From an uncultured Oligoflexales bacterium (GTDB taxonomy: Bacteria; Bdellovibrionota_B; Oligoflexia; Oligoflexales; JAPPIL01): a DNA stretch of 64,000 nucleotides. The DNA lies in NCBI GenBank assembly GCA_958296095.1, contig OY282434.1, forward strand, positions 310,001 to 374,000, written 5' to 3'. This document shows positions 27,512-36,103 of this stretch, piece by piece. Position 1 is the stretch's first letter; each line of letters begins with the position of its first letter. Under the pieces are notes generated by a model. The model had not been told where the DNA came from. It did not search any database and saw only the letters and a list, made by a program, of their open reading frames with translations. The position numbers and the translations under genes were made by a program.

Positions 27512-28597
27512 TTGAAGAAAAAATCAACGACCGAGGAAGCACCGTCAGGTAAGCAAGCCAATCTGCACGATAGCTTTTTTAAGAAAATTTTCAAACAACC
27601 CAAATATCTCAAGGAGTTGTTGCGTGCGATTTTTCCTCCCGAAGCGATCGCGAGCACTCACTTGGACGATATAGTTATTCAAGACGGAGAATTGCTCACC
27701 CATGCTGGCAGGCAATTGCGAGCCGACCTCATCGCCTCGTTGCCCTTGAGGGTCGATGCAGGTGATGTAAATGTCACGCTTTCCTTTATTTTTGAGCACA
27801 AAAGCTACAAAGATCCCGATGTTCTCATCCAGATCATGGAATACTATATTGAACTATACCGCGAGCAAATCCAACAATGGCGAAAGGACAGAGCTGGGAA
27901 GCGGCAGGGAACGAGAAAGCGCAACATCACCGCTCCCATGGTGCTGTTGTGTTGCAAGGATAAGGATTTTTGTCCCGCTTCCGATTATCTGCAGTGGGTG
28001 TTTAGAGACGAAAACATACCCGAATCGGCAAAGATTTTTGCTCCCTGGTTACCAAAGCTGTTCGGTAGCATTGTTAATTTCCGGCAGTTACCTGCCAGCG
28101 AAGCATCGACAGTCACAGACAGCCTTGCTATTATCGCCTATGGCATGGGCGAGTTGTGGGATGCGAACGATGACACACTGGCGTATCTTTTTGATAAGGC
28201 ACAATATGTGCCACGTTCGGAGGCGGAGTACCTGCTCACTATGCTAAGGGATTATTATGGGGATGCCGATAATAACATTGAGCGGCAGGATTTTAGCCGG
28301 GTTGAGCGTGAACGCTGGCCAGAGCTTAAGGAGGAGGAGAGACTTATGCCAACGATAGATTTTGGGATTGAGAGAGCCACGCGGCTGGGCATCAAGCAGG
28401 GCATCAAGCAGGGACTCGATCAGGGCATCAAGCGGGGACTCGATCAGGGCATCAAGCGGGGACGGCAGGATGAACGTCGCCAATTCGTTATCCGTCTGTT
28501 GAAATCTGGCGAGCTAAACGATGAAAGCATATGTCGAATTGCCCAGGTTTCCGAGGAGCAACTCCTTGAAATAAAAGACAAAATATCTAAAAACTAG
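27512..28597 (+). CDS. rpn: Rpn family nuclease (PD-(D/E)XK), tandem copy 4
   Basis: 361 residues, with six 4-residue units (GIKQ GIKQ GLDQ GIKR GLDQ GIKR). Nuclease core intact; DENIPES as in copy 3. Leader, TTG start and internal start are as in the other copies. It is the last copy of the array; block R7 follows. The four genes are complete, with no frameshift or stop, which argues that all are kept functional or that the duplications are very recent. Confidence 0.9.
   Translation: MKKKSTTEEAPSGKQANLHDSFFKKIFKQPKYLKELLRAIFPPEAIASTHLDDIVIQDGELLTHAGRQLRADLIASLPLRVDAGDVNVTLSFIFEHKSYKDPDVLIQIMEYYIELYREQIQQWRKDRAGKRQGTRKRNITAPMVLLCCKDKDFCPASDYLQWVFRDENIPESAKIFAPWLPKLFGSIVNFRQLPASEASTVTDSLAIIAYGMGELWDANDDTLAYLFDKAQYVPRSEAEYLLTMLRDYYGDADNNIERQDFSRVERERWPELKEEERLMPTIDFGIERATRLGIKQGIKQGLDQGIKRGLDQGIKRGRQDERRQFVIRLLKSGELNDESICRIAQVSEEQLLEIKDKISKN
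28346..28597 (+). CDS. Candidate intragenic antitoxin RpnS, copy 4
   Basis: Internal ATG at 28346 after AAGGAGGAGGAG. The 83-residue product would have six repeat units. The internal start lies at the same offset (834 bases from the TTG) in all four genes. Confidence 0.55.
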   Translation: MPTIDFGIERATRLGIKQGIKQGLDQGIKRGLDQGIKRGRQDERRQFVIRLLKSGELNDESICRIAQVSEEQLLEIKDKISKN

Positions 28598-28604
28598 CAA
28601 ACTT

Positions 28605-29430
28605 ACTACCACTCGCTACGCTACGCGCTACGCTACGCTGCTTTTTGTATCGCTCGCTTCCTAGCTCATCGCTGCGCGATGCTTTTTGTAACGCTCGCTT
28701 CGCTCGCTACGCTGCTTTTTAGTAACGCTCGCTTGCTAGCTCGCTTCGCTCGCTACGCTGCTTTTTAGTAACGCTCGCTTCCTAGCTCGCTTCGCTCGCT
28801 ACGCTGCTTTTTAGTAACGCTCGCTTCCTAGCTCGCTCCTTGTTCTCAGGCTCCTCGCTATTGCGTTCAGGCTTGCACTCAGAACCTATGCCCGTCCTCA
28901 GGTTTATCGCTGTTGCCACACCTTTTGCCCACCAAGAGCTCTATGAACGGCGAGGCGAGGCCGTTCACTTGCGCTGCGCCGTGGCGCGCTACGCGCTACG
29001 CGGCTTTTTTGTAACGCTCGCTTCCTAGCTCGCTTTTTGCACTCGGACCTCTCGCCATTGCGTTTGGGCTCGTCATCAGACTTCTTGCGGTTACGTTCAT
29101 GCTTGCCCACCGAGAGCCACATGAACGGCGCGGCAAGACCGTACGCTGCGCTGCGGCTTTTTGTATCGCTCGCTTCCTAGCTCGCTCTTTGCACTCAGAC
29201 CTCCTGCTACTGCGTTCAGATTATGCTTTTAGATAAAGCATGTGCCATACCCGCTCAGGTCGAGTTTCTCGGCAGGTCTGTGCCGTGCCAAGATAACGGG
29301 GACTTGCGCTAAGCATTGGCTAGCTCCGCTGCGCTCTGCCAAGATAACGGAGGTATAGGATAAGGAAGGTCTTTGCCTCTCGTTATTGCATTCAAGCCTG
29401 CCCCCGAGCCTTCTCGGCGGTTGCCCCCAC
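28605..29430. repeat. Modular intergenic repeat block R7
   Basis: No gene seen. It starts with several GTAACGCTCGCTTCCTAG / CTTCGCTCGCTACGCTGC units in tandem (28690-28830), then the TGAACGGCGAGGCGAGGC module, TGAACGGCGCGGCAAGAC module, and a segment from TTATGCTTTTAGATAAAGC (29220) matching 22193 in block R3. It ends at the stop of the exported protein gene at 29434. Confidence 0.75.
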
Positions 29431-29433
29431 CTC

Positions 29434-29907
29434 CTAACAGCTGATTCTTCCTGCTTTAGCAAACGGCTTGCTGATTTTGCCTCCGATATCTCCATATTCA
29501 TCCGGTGACAGATTTATTCTTATGCTATACTTGTCAAACTTGCACCTGATTGCCTTACCGTAGTCCACGCAAACATCATAGCCGATGATGTTAAACCAAC
29601 CTGCTCTTGGAATAAGATCCCGCTTGCCGTTTTCCTTCTTGGCAGACAGGGTAAACTTCTGCATTTCGTTGTAGGGATCAGAGTCCAGTAGCCAGCCGCC
29701 AGTTTGCATAGGAGCACCGCACCTTAACCCACCCTCTTCTGCTGCTTCAATAGCAGCCTTCAACTCACTGTTCGTGGCGCAGTAGTATTTGCCCTGATAG
29801 ACATCGTCTCCGTGGTAACACACCCGCTCCTTGCCTGCCTCAGTACTCATAGCCTGCCAAGAAAAGCACCAAACACCAAGCAACACACCCAATCTCCGCA
29901 ACAACAT
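29434..29907 (-). CDS. Small exported Cys-containing protein
   Basis: 157 residues. ATG at 29907 has GGAGG seven bases upstream and gives a signal peptide (MLLRRLGVLLGVWCFSWQAMS). The mature protein has six cysteines (VCYHGDD, YYCATNS, RCGAPM, VCVDYG, RCKF, RISC-end), an even number suited to three disulfides. No family recognised. It is on the opposite strand to the rpn array and stands alone. A longer frame to 29973 lacks a ribosome site. Confidence 0.6.
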   Translation of the reverse strand: MLLRRLGVLLGVWCFSWQAMSTEAGKERVCYHGDDVYQGKYYCATNSELKAAIEAAEEGGLRCGAPMQTGGWLLDSDPYNEMQKFTLSAKKENGKRDLIPRAGWFNIIGYDVCVDYGKAIRCKFDKYSIRINLSPDEYGDIGGKISKPFAKAGRISC

Positions 29908-30088
29908 GACAACACCTCCTGCGTTGAATAAAGATGAAAGACACAAGTTCCTGATCAGGAAACCGGCCACCACCTAGCACAACTGGATTAGCAAAGCAAG
30001 CCCCCTGATCAGCATGAATCTGAAAAGCAACTCCACAGAGAGGCTTTAGAGAAGCTAATCCTCCTGAAGCCGATTCTCGTCCATCTCA

Positions 30089-30118
30089 TTGAAAATTAAG
30101 GATAAACTTTCATAATAT
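30089..30118 (+). promoter_or_regulatory. Promoter candidate for the vWA lipoprotein gene
   Basis: TTGAAA at 30089-30094 and CATAAT at 30111-30116 (16-base spacer; TAATAT at 30113 gives 18). The local DNA is AT-rich in an otherwise GC-rich setting. The start codon at 30138 would leave a short leader; a GTG at 30177 would leave about 55 bases. Confidence 0.5.
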
Positions 30119-30137
30119 AAAAATAGCTCAAGAAAAT

Positions 30138-31172
30138 ATGCACTCGTGCCGATGCGCGTGCCGGAGTTGGATAGCAGTGAAAGCCGTACATGTCATTTTG
30201 CTCGCCCTCACCTATGGGTGTGGGGGGCAGCAGTCTTCGTTTGGGGAACATGCCAGCCAAGACGAAAGCGGGAGAGAAAGTGCTGACGGAAGCAGAGCTA
30301 GCGCTGCCGCGGACAAATCCGACCTTGTCGATGCCGCACTGGCAAGTAGCTATGCGACCTGGACTGATGAGTTCCAACAGAGTGGAAAACCCTTACTGGA
30401 CATCCTGTTGGTGATAGACAACTCAGGCTCAATGAGTGGCTACCAAGGGAAGCTGGCGGCCAATTTAGCCGCGCTATTGCACTACGTCAGGCACAGTGAT
30501 TGGCAGATTGCCGTCATCGGCACGAAGCCAAGAAACTGCCTGAGCGAGCGCATAACGAAGAATACGCCCGACTTTCAAAGTGCGTACAGCCAGTTAGTGA
30601 CAATCGGCGCGGGCGGTAACGGGGAGTACTATTTCTACAAGGCAATACATGGCCTGAAAGGATGGTGTCGCGACACGACTAGTGCGTGGCTGCGGGATAG
30701 CTCGACCGTCGCGGTGCTGATCGTTGGCGACCAACACAACGAGTGTCACGGGGACAGCAATGACGGGGCACCCCTGCCGTCTAGTGCAGCCTGCGAAGGC
30801 CGCGACCTAGCCGCCTACCTCAAGAGCATCAGACCCGAAGCTAAGGCCAAGGTGTATGGGATCGTGCCCTCAGCGGGACGCTTCAATAGCTACGATCCTA
30901 ATGCGCTCAGCATCTTTCACGCCTATGGTCACGTCTCAGGCAGCTATGACGACACGCTGCAAAAAATTTCACGCAGCGTGCATGCCATGCTTGACACTTT
31001 TACTCTAGCAAAAGTTCCCCGCGGTAGTGCAGAGGTTAGAGTCAACGGCGAGACACTGGCCACTGCGCAGTACACGATCGATGCCGCTGAACGGCAGCTG
31101 TCATTCGATCAGGGCTATGTGCCTCCCGAGGCGGCCGCCATCGAAGTTACCTACGACTACTTCGTCGATTGA
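30138..31172 (+). CDS. Lipoprotein with von Willebrand factor A domain
   Basis: A 344-residue protein. The lipobox (ILLALTYGC) near residue 28 predicts a lipid-anchored protein. After a Ser/Ala/Asp-rich linker comes a vWA domain: LLDILLVIDNSGSMS has the DxSxS metal-ion site, with later VAVLIVGDQHNE. Four cysteines suggest two disulfides. The last ~70 residues are a separate beta-rich tail (AEVRVNGETLATAQYTID). vWA domains bind protein partners through a metal ion. A GTG at 30177 gives a shorter, more canonical signal (MKAVHVILLALTYGC) and may be the true start. Similar vWA lipoproteins occur in Myxococcota and Bdellovibrionota. It overlaps the convergent TPR gene by 16 bp. Confidence 0.75.
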   Translation: MHSCRCACRSWIAVKAVHVILLALTYGCGGQQSSFGEHASQDESGRESADGSRASAAADKSDLVDAALASSYATWTDEFQQSGKPLLDILLVIDNSGSMSGYQGKLAANLAALLHYVRHSDWQIAVIGTKPRNCLSERITKNTPDFQSAYSQLVTIGAGGNGEYYFYKAIHGLKGWCRDTTSAWLRDSSTVAVLIVGDQHNECHGDSNDGAPLPSSAACEGRDLAAYLKSIRPEAKAKVYGIVPSAGRFNSYDPNALSIFHAYGHVSGSYDDTLQKISRSVHAMLDTFTLAKVPRGSAEVRVNGETLATAQYTIDAAERQLSFDQGYVPPEAAAIEVTYDYFVD

Positions 31173-31993
31173 GCGCGAGCATGCTGTGCCAATGCAGCAC
31201 AACGTTGTGCCTGTTGCTGGTTGTCGGTCTGGGTGAAGCCTAGGGCGAAGTGTTCGTATACCTGCCATGGCAGCACTCCCTGCCCTAGCACTTGCCACGC
31301 CAAAGCCCCAAGTTCAGTGTGGCAGCCTTGATGACCGAGTGCACCGCTGAATTCAATCAAAAACTCGCCCTGTCGCTCACCGCTGGCGAAAACCCGCCGG
31401 TAGAGTGCCAGTGCCGTGGCAACATCGCCCGTCAGTTGTGCATATAGACTGCCACCTCGCCAGGCTTGCAGTTCCTCCGCTAAGGCCAACAACGCCTTGG
31501 CATCACACAGCTGCTGCAATGCCAGCCACAGCTGCACTGCGTCGCGCGCCACCTGCAACCCTGCTCGCAGCCACTGCTGGGCGGCATGTTGATTGCCCTC
31601 GGTGCGCAGGATGGCGGCAAGGTTGCTATGCACCGCGATTTCGTCAGGACACAGGCGATGGGCATGGCTGAAGTTTTTTTTGGCTGCCAACATGTCGCCT
31701 GCTGCCATGTACGACACCCCGCGCCAAAAAACATACTCAAAGTCATCCCCCCTCTCTTGCGTCTGCATTGCCAGCAGTTTCAGTGCCAACAGAGGCAACC
31801 GCAAGTCAACCAGCTCTGCGACAAGCGCCAAGAGATGTCGCGGCTCGTGCTTGTTTTGCCCTAGACAGGCCGTGAGGATGTGCTCAAACTCGTGCTGACA
31901 CGACAGGGACAGCTTGCCAGACTCACTACCGAGTAAGTGGCACAGCTCAGGGCCTAACGGGTAATGGCGCTCGGTCACACTCAACCCAAACAA
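31157..31993 (-). CDS. TPR-repeat protein
   Basis: 278 residues, helical throughout, with repeat-like blocks (FEYVFWRGVSYMAAGDMLAAKKNFSHAHRLCPDEIAVHSNLAAILRTEG, stated by parts: YMAAGDMLAAKKNF and HSNLAAILRTEGNQHAA) matching tetratricopeptide spacing. No signal peptide, so cytoplasmic. TPR proteins scaffold protein contacts; no specific partner can be named. The frame begins with a TTG at 31993. A better ribosome site (GGAGGAGACA) and ATG at 32012 open a different frame that ends after 22 codons, which may be a leader peptide or a sign of a frameshift. It diverges from nuoCD. Confidence 0.65.
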   Translation of the reverse strand: MFGLSVTERHYPLGPELCHLLGSESGKLSLSCQHEFEHILTACLGQNKHEPRHLLALVAELVDLRLPLLALKLLAMQTQERGDDFEYVFWRGVSYMAAGDMLAAKKNFSHAHRLCPDEIAVHSNLAAILRTEGNQHAAQQWLRAGLQVARDAVQLWLALQQLCDAKALLALAEELQAWRGGSLYAQLTGDVATALALYRRVFASGERQGEFLIEFSGALGHQGCHTELGALAWQVLGQGVLPWQVYEHFALGFTQTDNQQQAQRCAALAQHARAQSTK

Positions 31994-32101
31994 CGGGGTC
32001 GGCTTCCCCCATTGTCTCCTCCATCTCTTGCTTGCAGTTTAAGCGCAAAAAGCGCACAATAGAGGCTTGCTAGTATCACACAGGATCGGCTGACGATAGC
32101 C

Positions 32102-33805
32102 ATGACCACAGCCCATAACGAAGCAGTTCTCGCGGTGCTGCGTGACAAGCACGGCAGTGAGTTAGACTTTAGTCGTGCCTACGACGAGGACTGTGTGACA
32201 CTCAACAACCCTGAGGCACTGCTAGCCGTCGTCGGCGAGTTACACAGTAGTTTTCCGTTTTTGCTCGATGTCTGTGGGGTTGATTATCTGCCGCGCCTGC
32301 CGCGCTTTGAGGTTGTCTATCACTTTGCCGATCCTGCTCAACAGTGCCGCTTACGCCTGAAAGTGCCACTGGCAGAAGGTGCAGAGCTGGTTTCGGTTAC
32401 CGACATTTATCGCAGTGCCAACTGGTTTGAGCGCGAAGCTTACGACATGTTCGGGGTGAAATTCCGTGGCCATCCTGATCTGCGGCGCATTCTCTGTCAC
32501 GAAGATTTCGTCGGTCATCCCTTGCGCAAAGACTATCCCGCCGACAAGAACCAAGCCTTGACGACTCCCTTGCAGCATGTTTACGAGCGGGAGGAGGAGC
32601 GTTTGCGCACGGCCGCGGCAGGGGATGATAAGGATTACCTCGCCGATCGGGTGTTGATCAACATCGGCCCGGCCCATCCTGCGACGCATGGCACACTGCG
32701 CTTCATGGCGGTGCTGAGCGGTGAAACGATCGAGAAGATGGACATCGAGATCGGTTATCTACACCGTTGTTTTGAGAAAATGTGTGAGACACATGACTAC
32801 AACCAGATAATTCCGTACACCGATCGCCTCAACTACTGCTCCGCCCCCATGAACAACAACACCTGGTGTCGCGCCATCGAAAAGCTACTCGGTGTTGAAG
32901 TCCCGCCACGGGCGCAGGTAATGCGGGTCATTCTCGATGAATTTTCCCGCTGCATCGATCATTTCGTCTGTGTCTCAACCAACGCCGTCGATCTCGGTGC
33001 ATTGACCAACTTTTGGCTCGGCTTTCAGGCACGGGAGCGTGTCTACCATCTCTTTGAACGCCTCTGCGGCGCGCGGCTCACCGTGTCGCTGGCCCGAGTG
33101 GGTGGCATGGGATTTGATCTGCCGGACGGCTGGGTTGCCTTGGCACGGGAGACCTTGAAGGCTATCGATCAATCGCAGCGTGAACTGGACAGCTTGTTGA
33201 CCAACAACCGCATCTTCAAGCAGCGCATGGTAGGCACAGCAGAGATCAGCCCGCGTGACGCGATCAACTGGGGCTTCACTGGCCCCTGCTTGCGGGCGAC
33301 AGGTGTGCCGCTTGATTTGCGAGTGGCTGAGCCTTACTGTGGTTACGAGCAGTTTGAATTTGACGTACCTGTGGGGGAGCGAGGCGACTCTTACGATCGT
33401 TATGCGGTGCGTATGGCAGAGATTCGTGAGTCGATGCGCATCATCACCCAAGCGTTAGACAATATTCCCTCCGGCCCCATAGCCATAGATGACCCAGCTA
33501 TCTCGTTGCCGGCCCGCCAAGATATCTACGGCAACATCGAAGGCTTGATGAACCAGTTTATGCTCGTCATTCATGGCGTGCGCCCACCACGAGGTGAGGT
33601 GTATTGCAGTTCTGAAGCCGCTAACGGCGAGCTGGGCTTTTACGTCGTCAGTGATGGCAGTGGCAAGCCTTGGCGGGTCAAGTGTCGTCCACCCTGCTTT
33701 GCAATTTTTCAAGCTTTTCCGCACATGTGCAAGGGTCAGATGATTGCCGATGCCATCGCCGCCCTTGGCAGCATCAATATTATTGCGGGCGAACTCGATC
33801 GCTAA
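32102..33805 (+). CDS. nuoCD: NADH-quinone oxidoreductase subunit C/D fusion
   Basis: Fused peripheral-arm subunits C (30 kDa) and D (49 kDa) of complex I. Residues ~1-170 are NuoC-like (FPFLLDVCGVDYL, SANWFEREAYDMFGV, LRRILCHEDFVGHPLRKDYP). The rest is NuoD-like (NIGPAHPATHGTLR, IGYLHRCFEKMCE, TDRLNYCSAPMNN, GMGFDLPDGW, and the end CFAIFQAFPHMCKGQMIADA). NuoD helps form the quinone pocket beside cluster N2. The 567-residue length is slightly under E. coli NuoCD. The other nuo genes are not adjacent, which is unusual because nuoC/D normally lie in a large operon. Its neighbours are unrelated genes. Confidence 0.95.
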   Translation: MTTAHNEAVLAVLRDKHGSELDFSRAYDEDCVTLNNPEALLAVVGELHSSFPFLLDVCGVDYLPRLPRFEVVYHFADPAQQCRLRLKVPLAEGAELVSVTDIYRSANWFEREAYDMFGVKFRGHPDLRRILCHEDFVGHPLRKDYPADKNQALTTPLQHVYEREEERLRTAAAGDDKDYLADRVLINIGPAHPATHGTLRFMAVLSGETIEKMDIEIGYLHRCFEKMCETHDYNQIIPYTDRLNYCSAPMNNNTWCRAIEKLLGVEVPPRAQVMRVILDEFSRCIDHFVCVSTNAVDLGALTNFWLGFQARERVYHLFERLCGARLTVSLARVGGMGFDLPDGWVALARETLKAIDQSQRELDSLLTNNRIFKQRMVGTAEISPRDAINWGFTGPCLRATGVPLDLRVAEPYCGYEQFEFDVPVGERGDSYDRYAVRMAEIRESMRIITQALDNIPSGPIAIDDPAISLPARQDIYGNIEGLMNQFMLVIHGVRPPRGEVYCSSEAANGELGFYVVSDGSGKPWRVKCRPPCFAIFQAFPHMCKGQMIADAIAALGSINIIAGELDR

Positions 33806-33921
33806 CTTTTCACAAATAAACCTTGCATATTTTTTGCATCAAACATAGCTTCGCCGCGACTATCATTTAGTTCTGCTGCCGTGTGAATTGTTGGCGCGGT
33901 ATTGCTCAGGGGGAGGGCATG

Positions 33922-34905
33922 ATGTCGAGGTGGTGTTGGTGCGTGTTGGTGTTATCTTGGTTGGCCAGTCAAAATCAAGCCGTGGGCAAGTCGGCTTTGC
34001 GTCGTGCGGTGACGCACAAGGTGGTGGCCGCGGTGTCGTCGCTGGCGTTGATCGGCGCGGCATCGTTGGCGGCGCCGCGACTGGAGCTTGATTTCCGTTA
34101 CGATGAGAAAAAATTGCCGTCTGGCGAAATTGTGCAGGCGCTCAACGAAGAGGAGGTGGCACGAGAATGGCGGCGGGTGCGCATCAATCCTCTGCCGCAT
34201 CAGAAATCGGTCTTCTATCTTCTCATCGATGGCTTCGACATCGGCTGGCGGGTGATGCACATCGAGTATATCGGCGACACCAAGCGGGGCGAGCCACTGT
34301 TCGTCGGGCCGCGTGCTTATCTGATGGGTGGGGTAGACCGAAACGGCGAGCCGAAGTTTTTGTGGCACTGGACACAGTCTTCGCTGGTGGGGCACGATGG
34401 CCTGATCAAGCAAAATGTCGAGGTCGAGGAGGTTGCGCATTTTGGGCATCCGTATCACAAGAGCTATGACCAAACGTTGATAACGATCAAAGACGTTGAC
34501 CTCAGCGAGTATGAACCGCTCAGCCTTGCCGTTCAGCCTGAACCAGGTACAGAATTAACCATGCTGTCCTATATCGTTAGGGACAAAAATTTGCTCAACT
34601 TTTTCGATTATCCGCTCGAACAGCGCAACTGCCGTGCCCTCAGCTTCGATGCGGAGAACTTGATGGTTGTGCATAGCTGCCATATTCCCGCCACTCCCGC
34701 AGTGGTGGCTGCACCGATCTTTGCTGACGCTACACTGGTCGCACTCTATTACGGCGTTACGGGTGAAGATGAGGCCTATGGTGCGCCTCTGCTGCCCGAC
34801 CTGCTGGACTACATGGCAAAGACGCTCGCGGTCCGGGCTCAAGGCAAGATGGTAACTATGTGGGGAGAGATCAAGAAAGAAGCGGTGCGCAGGCACGGGT
34901 TCTAG
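33922..34905 (+). CDS. Exported trypsin-fold-like protein lacking the catalytic serine
   Basis: 327 residues. GGAGGGGC precedes two ATGs (33919, 33922); the second is better spaced. Signal peptide MSRWCWCVLVLSWLASQNQA, then a second hydrophobic segment (VVAAVSSLALIGAASLAAP). The C-terminal ~200 residues loosely follow the trypsin-like order: SYDQTLITIKDVDL at the position of the Asp-containing strand and VVHSCHIPATPAVVAAPIF where GDSGSP-type proteins have the catalytic Ser, here without it. If right, it is a non-catalytic protease-fold protein that could bind peptides. This is a motif-level guess; the family is not established. It lies 116 bp after nuoCD. Confidence 0.55.
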   Translation: MSRWCWCVLVLSWLASQNQAVGKSALRRAVTHKVVAAVSSLALIGAASLAAPRLELDFRYDEKKLPSGEIVQALNEEEVAREWRRVRINPLPHQKSVFYLLIDGFDIGWRVMHIEYIGDTKRGEPLFVGPRAYLMGGVDRNGEPKFLWHWTQSSLVGHDGLIKQNVEVEEVAHFGHPYHKSYDQTLITIKDVDLSEYEPLSLAVQPEPGTELTMLSYIVRDKNLLNFFDYPLEQRNCRALSFDAENLMVVHSCHIPATPAVVAAPIFADATLVALYYGVTGEDEAYGAPLLPDLLDYMAKTLAVRAQGKMVTMWGEIKKEAVRRHGF

Positions 34906-34954
34906 CTGCATGCCTGTGCTGTGCCTCTAGCGGTGGCAACTCCACGCACCTAAG

Positions 34955-36103
34955 CTAAGGCGTGCTGTTCTTGACCAGGCTATGGATAACTGCTGCCATG
35001 CTGACGACAGCGCGGCGATCACCTTGGCTGGTGAAACTAACCCGCACGGCATTGCCAGCCACACTCTCTTCGTAGCCCATCGCCATGAGCACACGGCTGC
35101 TGCGGGCGATACCTGACGAGCAGGCACTGCCACTGGAAACGGCAAATCCCGCGAGGTCAAGGGCTAACACCAGATCTTCACCCCGCACACCCTCGATGTG
35201 GAAGCTAACCGTGTTCGGCAAGCAGTGCTCTTGGCTGCCATGCACCACGAAGGCGGGGATGTCAGCCAGTTCGGTGCATAGCACGGTCTTGAGTTGGTGC
35301 ACATGTTGTTGCCAGCGCGGTAGCTGTTCCTCCAGTGCGGCAATGACGAGGCCGAAGGAGATGATGCCGCTGAGGTTTTCCGTACCGGCGCGCCGCTGCT
35401 GTTCTTGTGAGCCGCCACTTATTTGGGCCGGCAAGACATGGCTGTCCTTAACGTAGAGACCGCCGCAACCTTTCAGTGCACCCAGCTTGTGCGCGGAGAA
35501 GGCCGCACTGTCGATGGCAGTGTCGTTGAAAAAACCCCGCAAATCGAGCTTGCCCAGCGTCTGCACTGCGTCGCAATGCACGTGTGCTTGTGGTTGTAGC
35601 TCCTTCACCCGTTGGGCAAGTGCCACGACATCGTTGATGACTCCCGTCTCGCTGTTGGCATGGGTCAGGCAGACGAGCACCGTGTCCGTGCTCAGCAGCT
35701 GCGAGAGCTCGGCCTGTTGCACAATCCCGTCACGATCGAGCGGAAGTTTATCGACGCGGCACAATCCCTGTTCCTGCAGGCGTGTCGCGGTAGTGCGCAC
35801 CGAGGGATGATCGCCCGCGGTGTAGACGATGTGTGGTGCTTTGCCCGCGTCTAGGCAAGCGCGCATGACGAGGTTATTGCTCTCCGTCCCGCCAGAGGTG
35901 AAGATAAACTGATCGGGAGTTATCTTGAGGTAGTTGCAGATGTCGCGGCGTGACTCTTCCAATGCAATACGTGCCTTGCGTCCAAGGGCATGCACGCTCG
36001 AGGGGTTGCCGTCCGCCGCCAGCAGGCGTTTGCAAACCTGATTGAGGTGGCGAGCGGTGACAGGCAAGCCTGCATTGGCATCGGCATAGAGGGTCGTGTT
36101 CAT
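34955..36103 (-). CDS. Cysteine desulfurase (NifS/IscS family)
   Basis: PLP enzyme that takes sulfur from cysteine for Fe-S clusters and other thio-compounds. The 382-residue protein has FTSGGTESNN, HANSETG, HVHCDAVQTLGK, the PLP lysine Lys206 in SAHKLGALKG, and the persulfide cysteine Cys328 in SSGSACSSG. The usual His (here His99 in GDHPSV) is present, although the residue before it differs from the common E-H. The short Cys loop fits the IscS/NifS class. The start overlaps the lon stop (ATGA), so it is cotranslated with lon. IscU and other isc/suf partners are not adjacent, so the precise role is open. Confidence 0.9.
   Translation of the reverse strand: MNTTLYADANAGLPVTARHLNQVCKRLLAADGNPSSVHALGRKARIALEESRRDICNYLKITPDQFIFTSGGTESNNLVMRACLDAGKAPHIVYTAGDHPSVRTTATRLQEQGLCRVDKLPLDRDGIVQQAELSQLLSTDTVLVCLTHANSETGVINDVVALAQRVKELQPQAHVHCDAVQTLGKLDLRGFFNDTAIDSAAFSAHKLGALKGCGGLYVKDSHVLPAQISGGSQEQQRRAGTENLSGIISFGLVIAALEEQLPRWQQHVHQLKTVLCTELADIPAFVVHGSQEHCLPNTVSFHIEGVRGEDLVLALDLAGFAVSSGSACSSGIARSSRVLMAMGYEESVAGNAVRVSFTSQGDRRAVVSMAAVIHSLVKNSTP

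Noticed and set aside
22400..28613. Insertion sequence with DDE transposase
   Set aside because: Rpn-family proteins are sometimes named transposases, but no terminal inverted repeats or target duplications were seen around the units.
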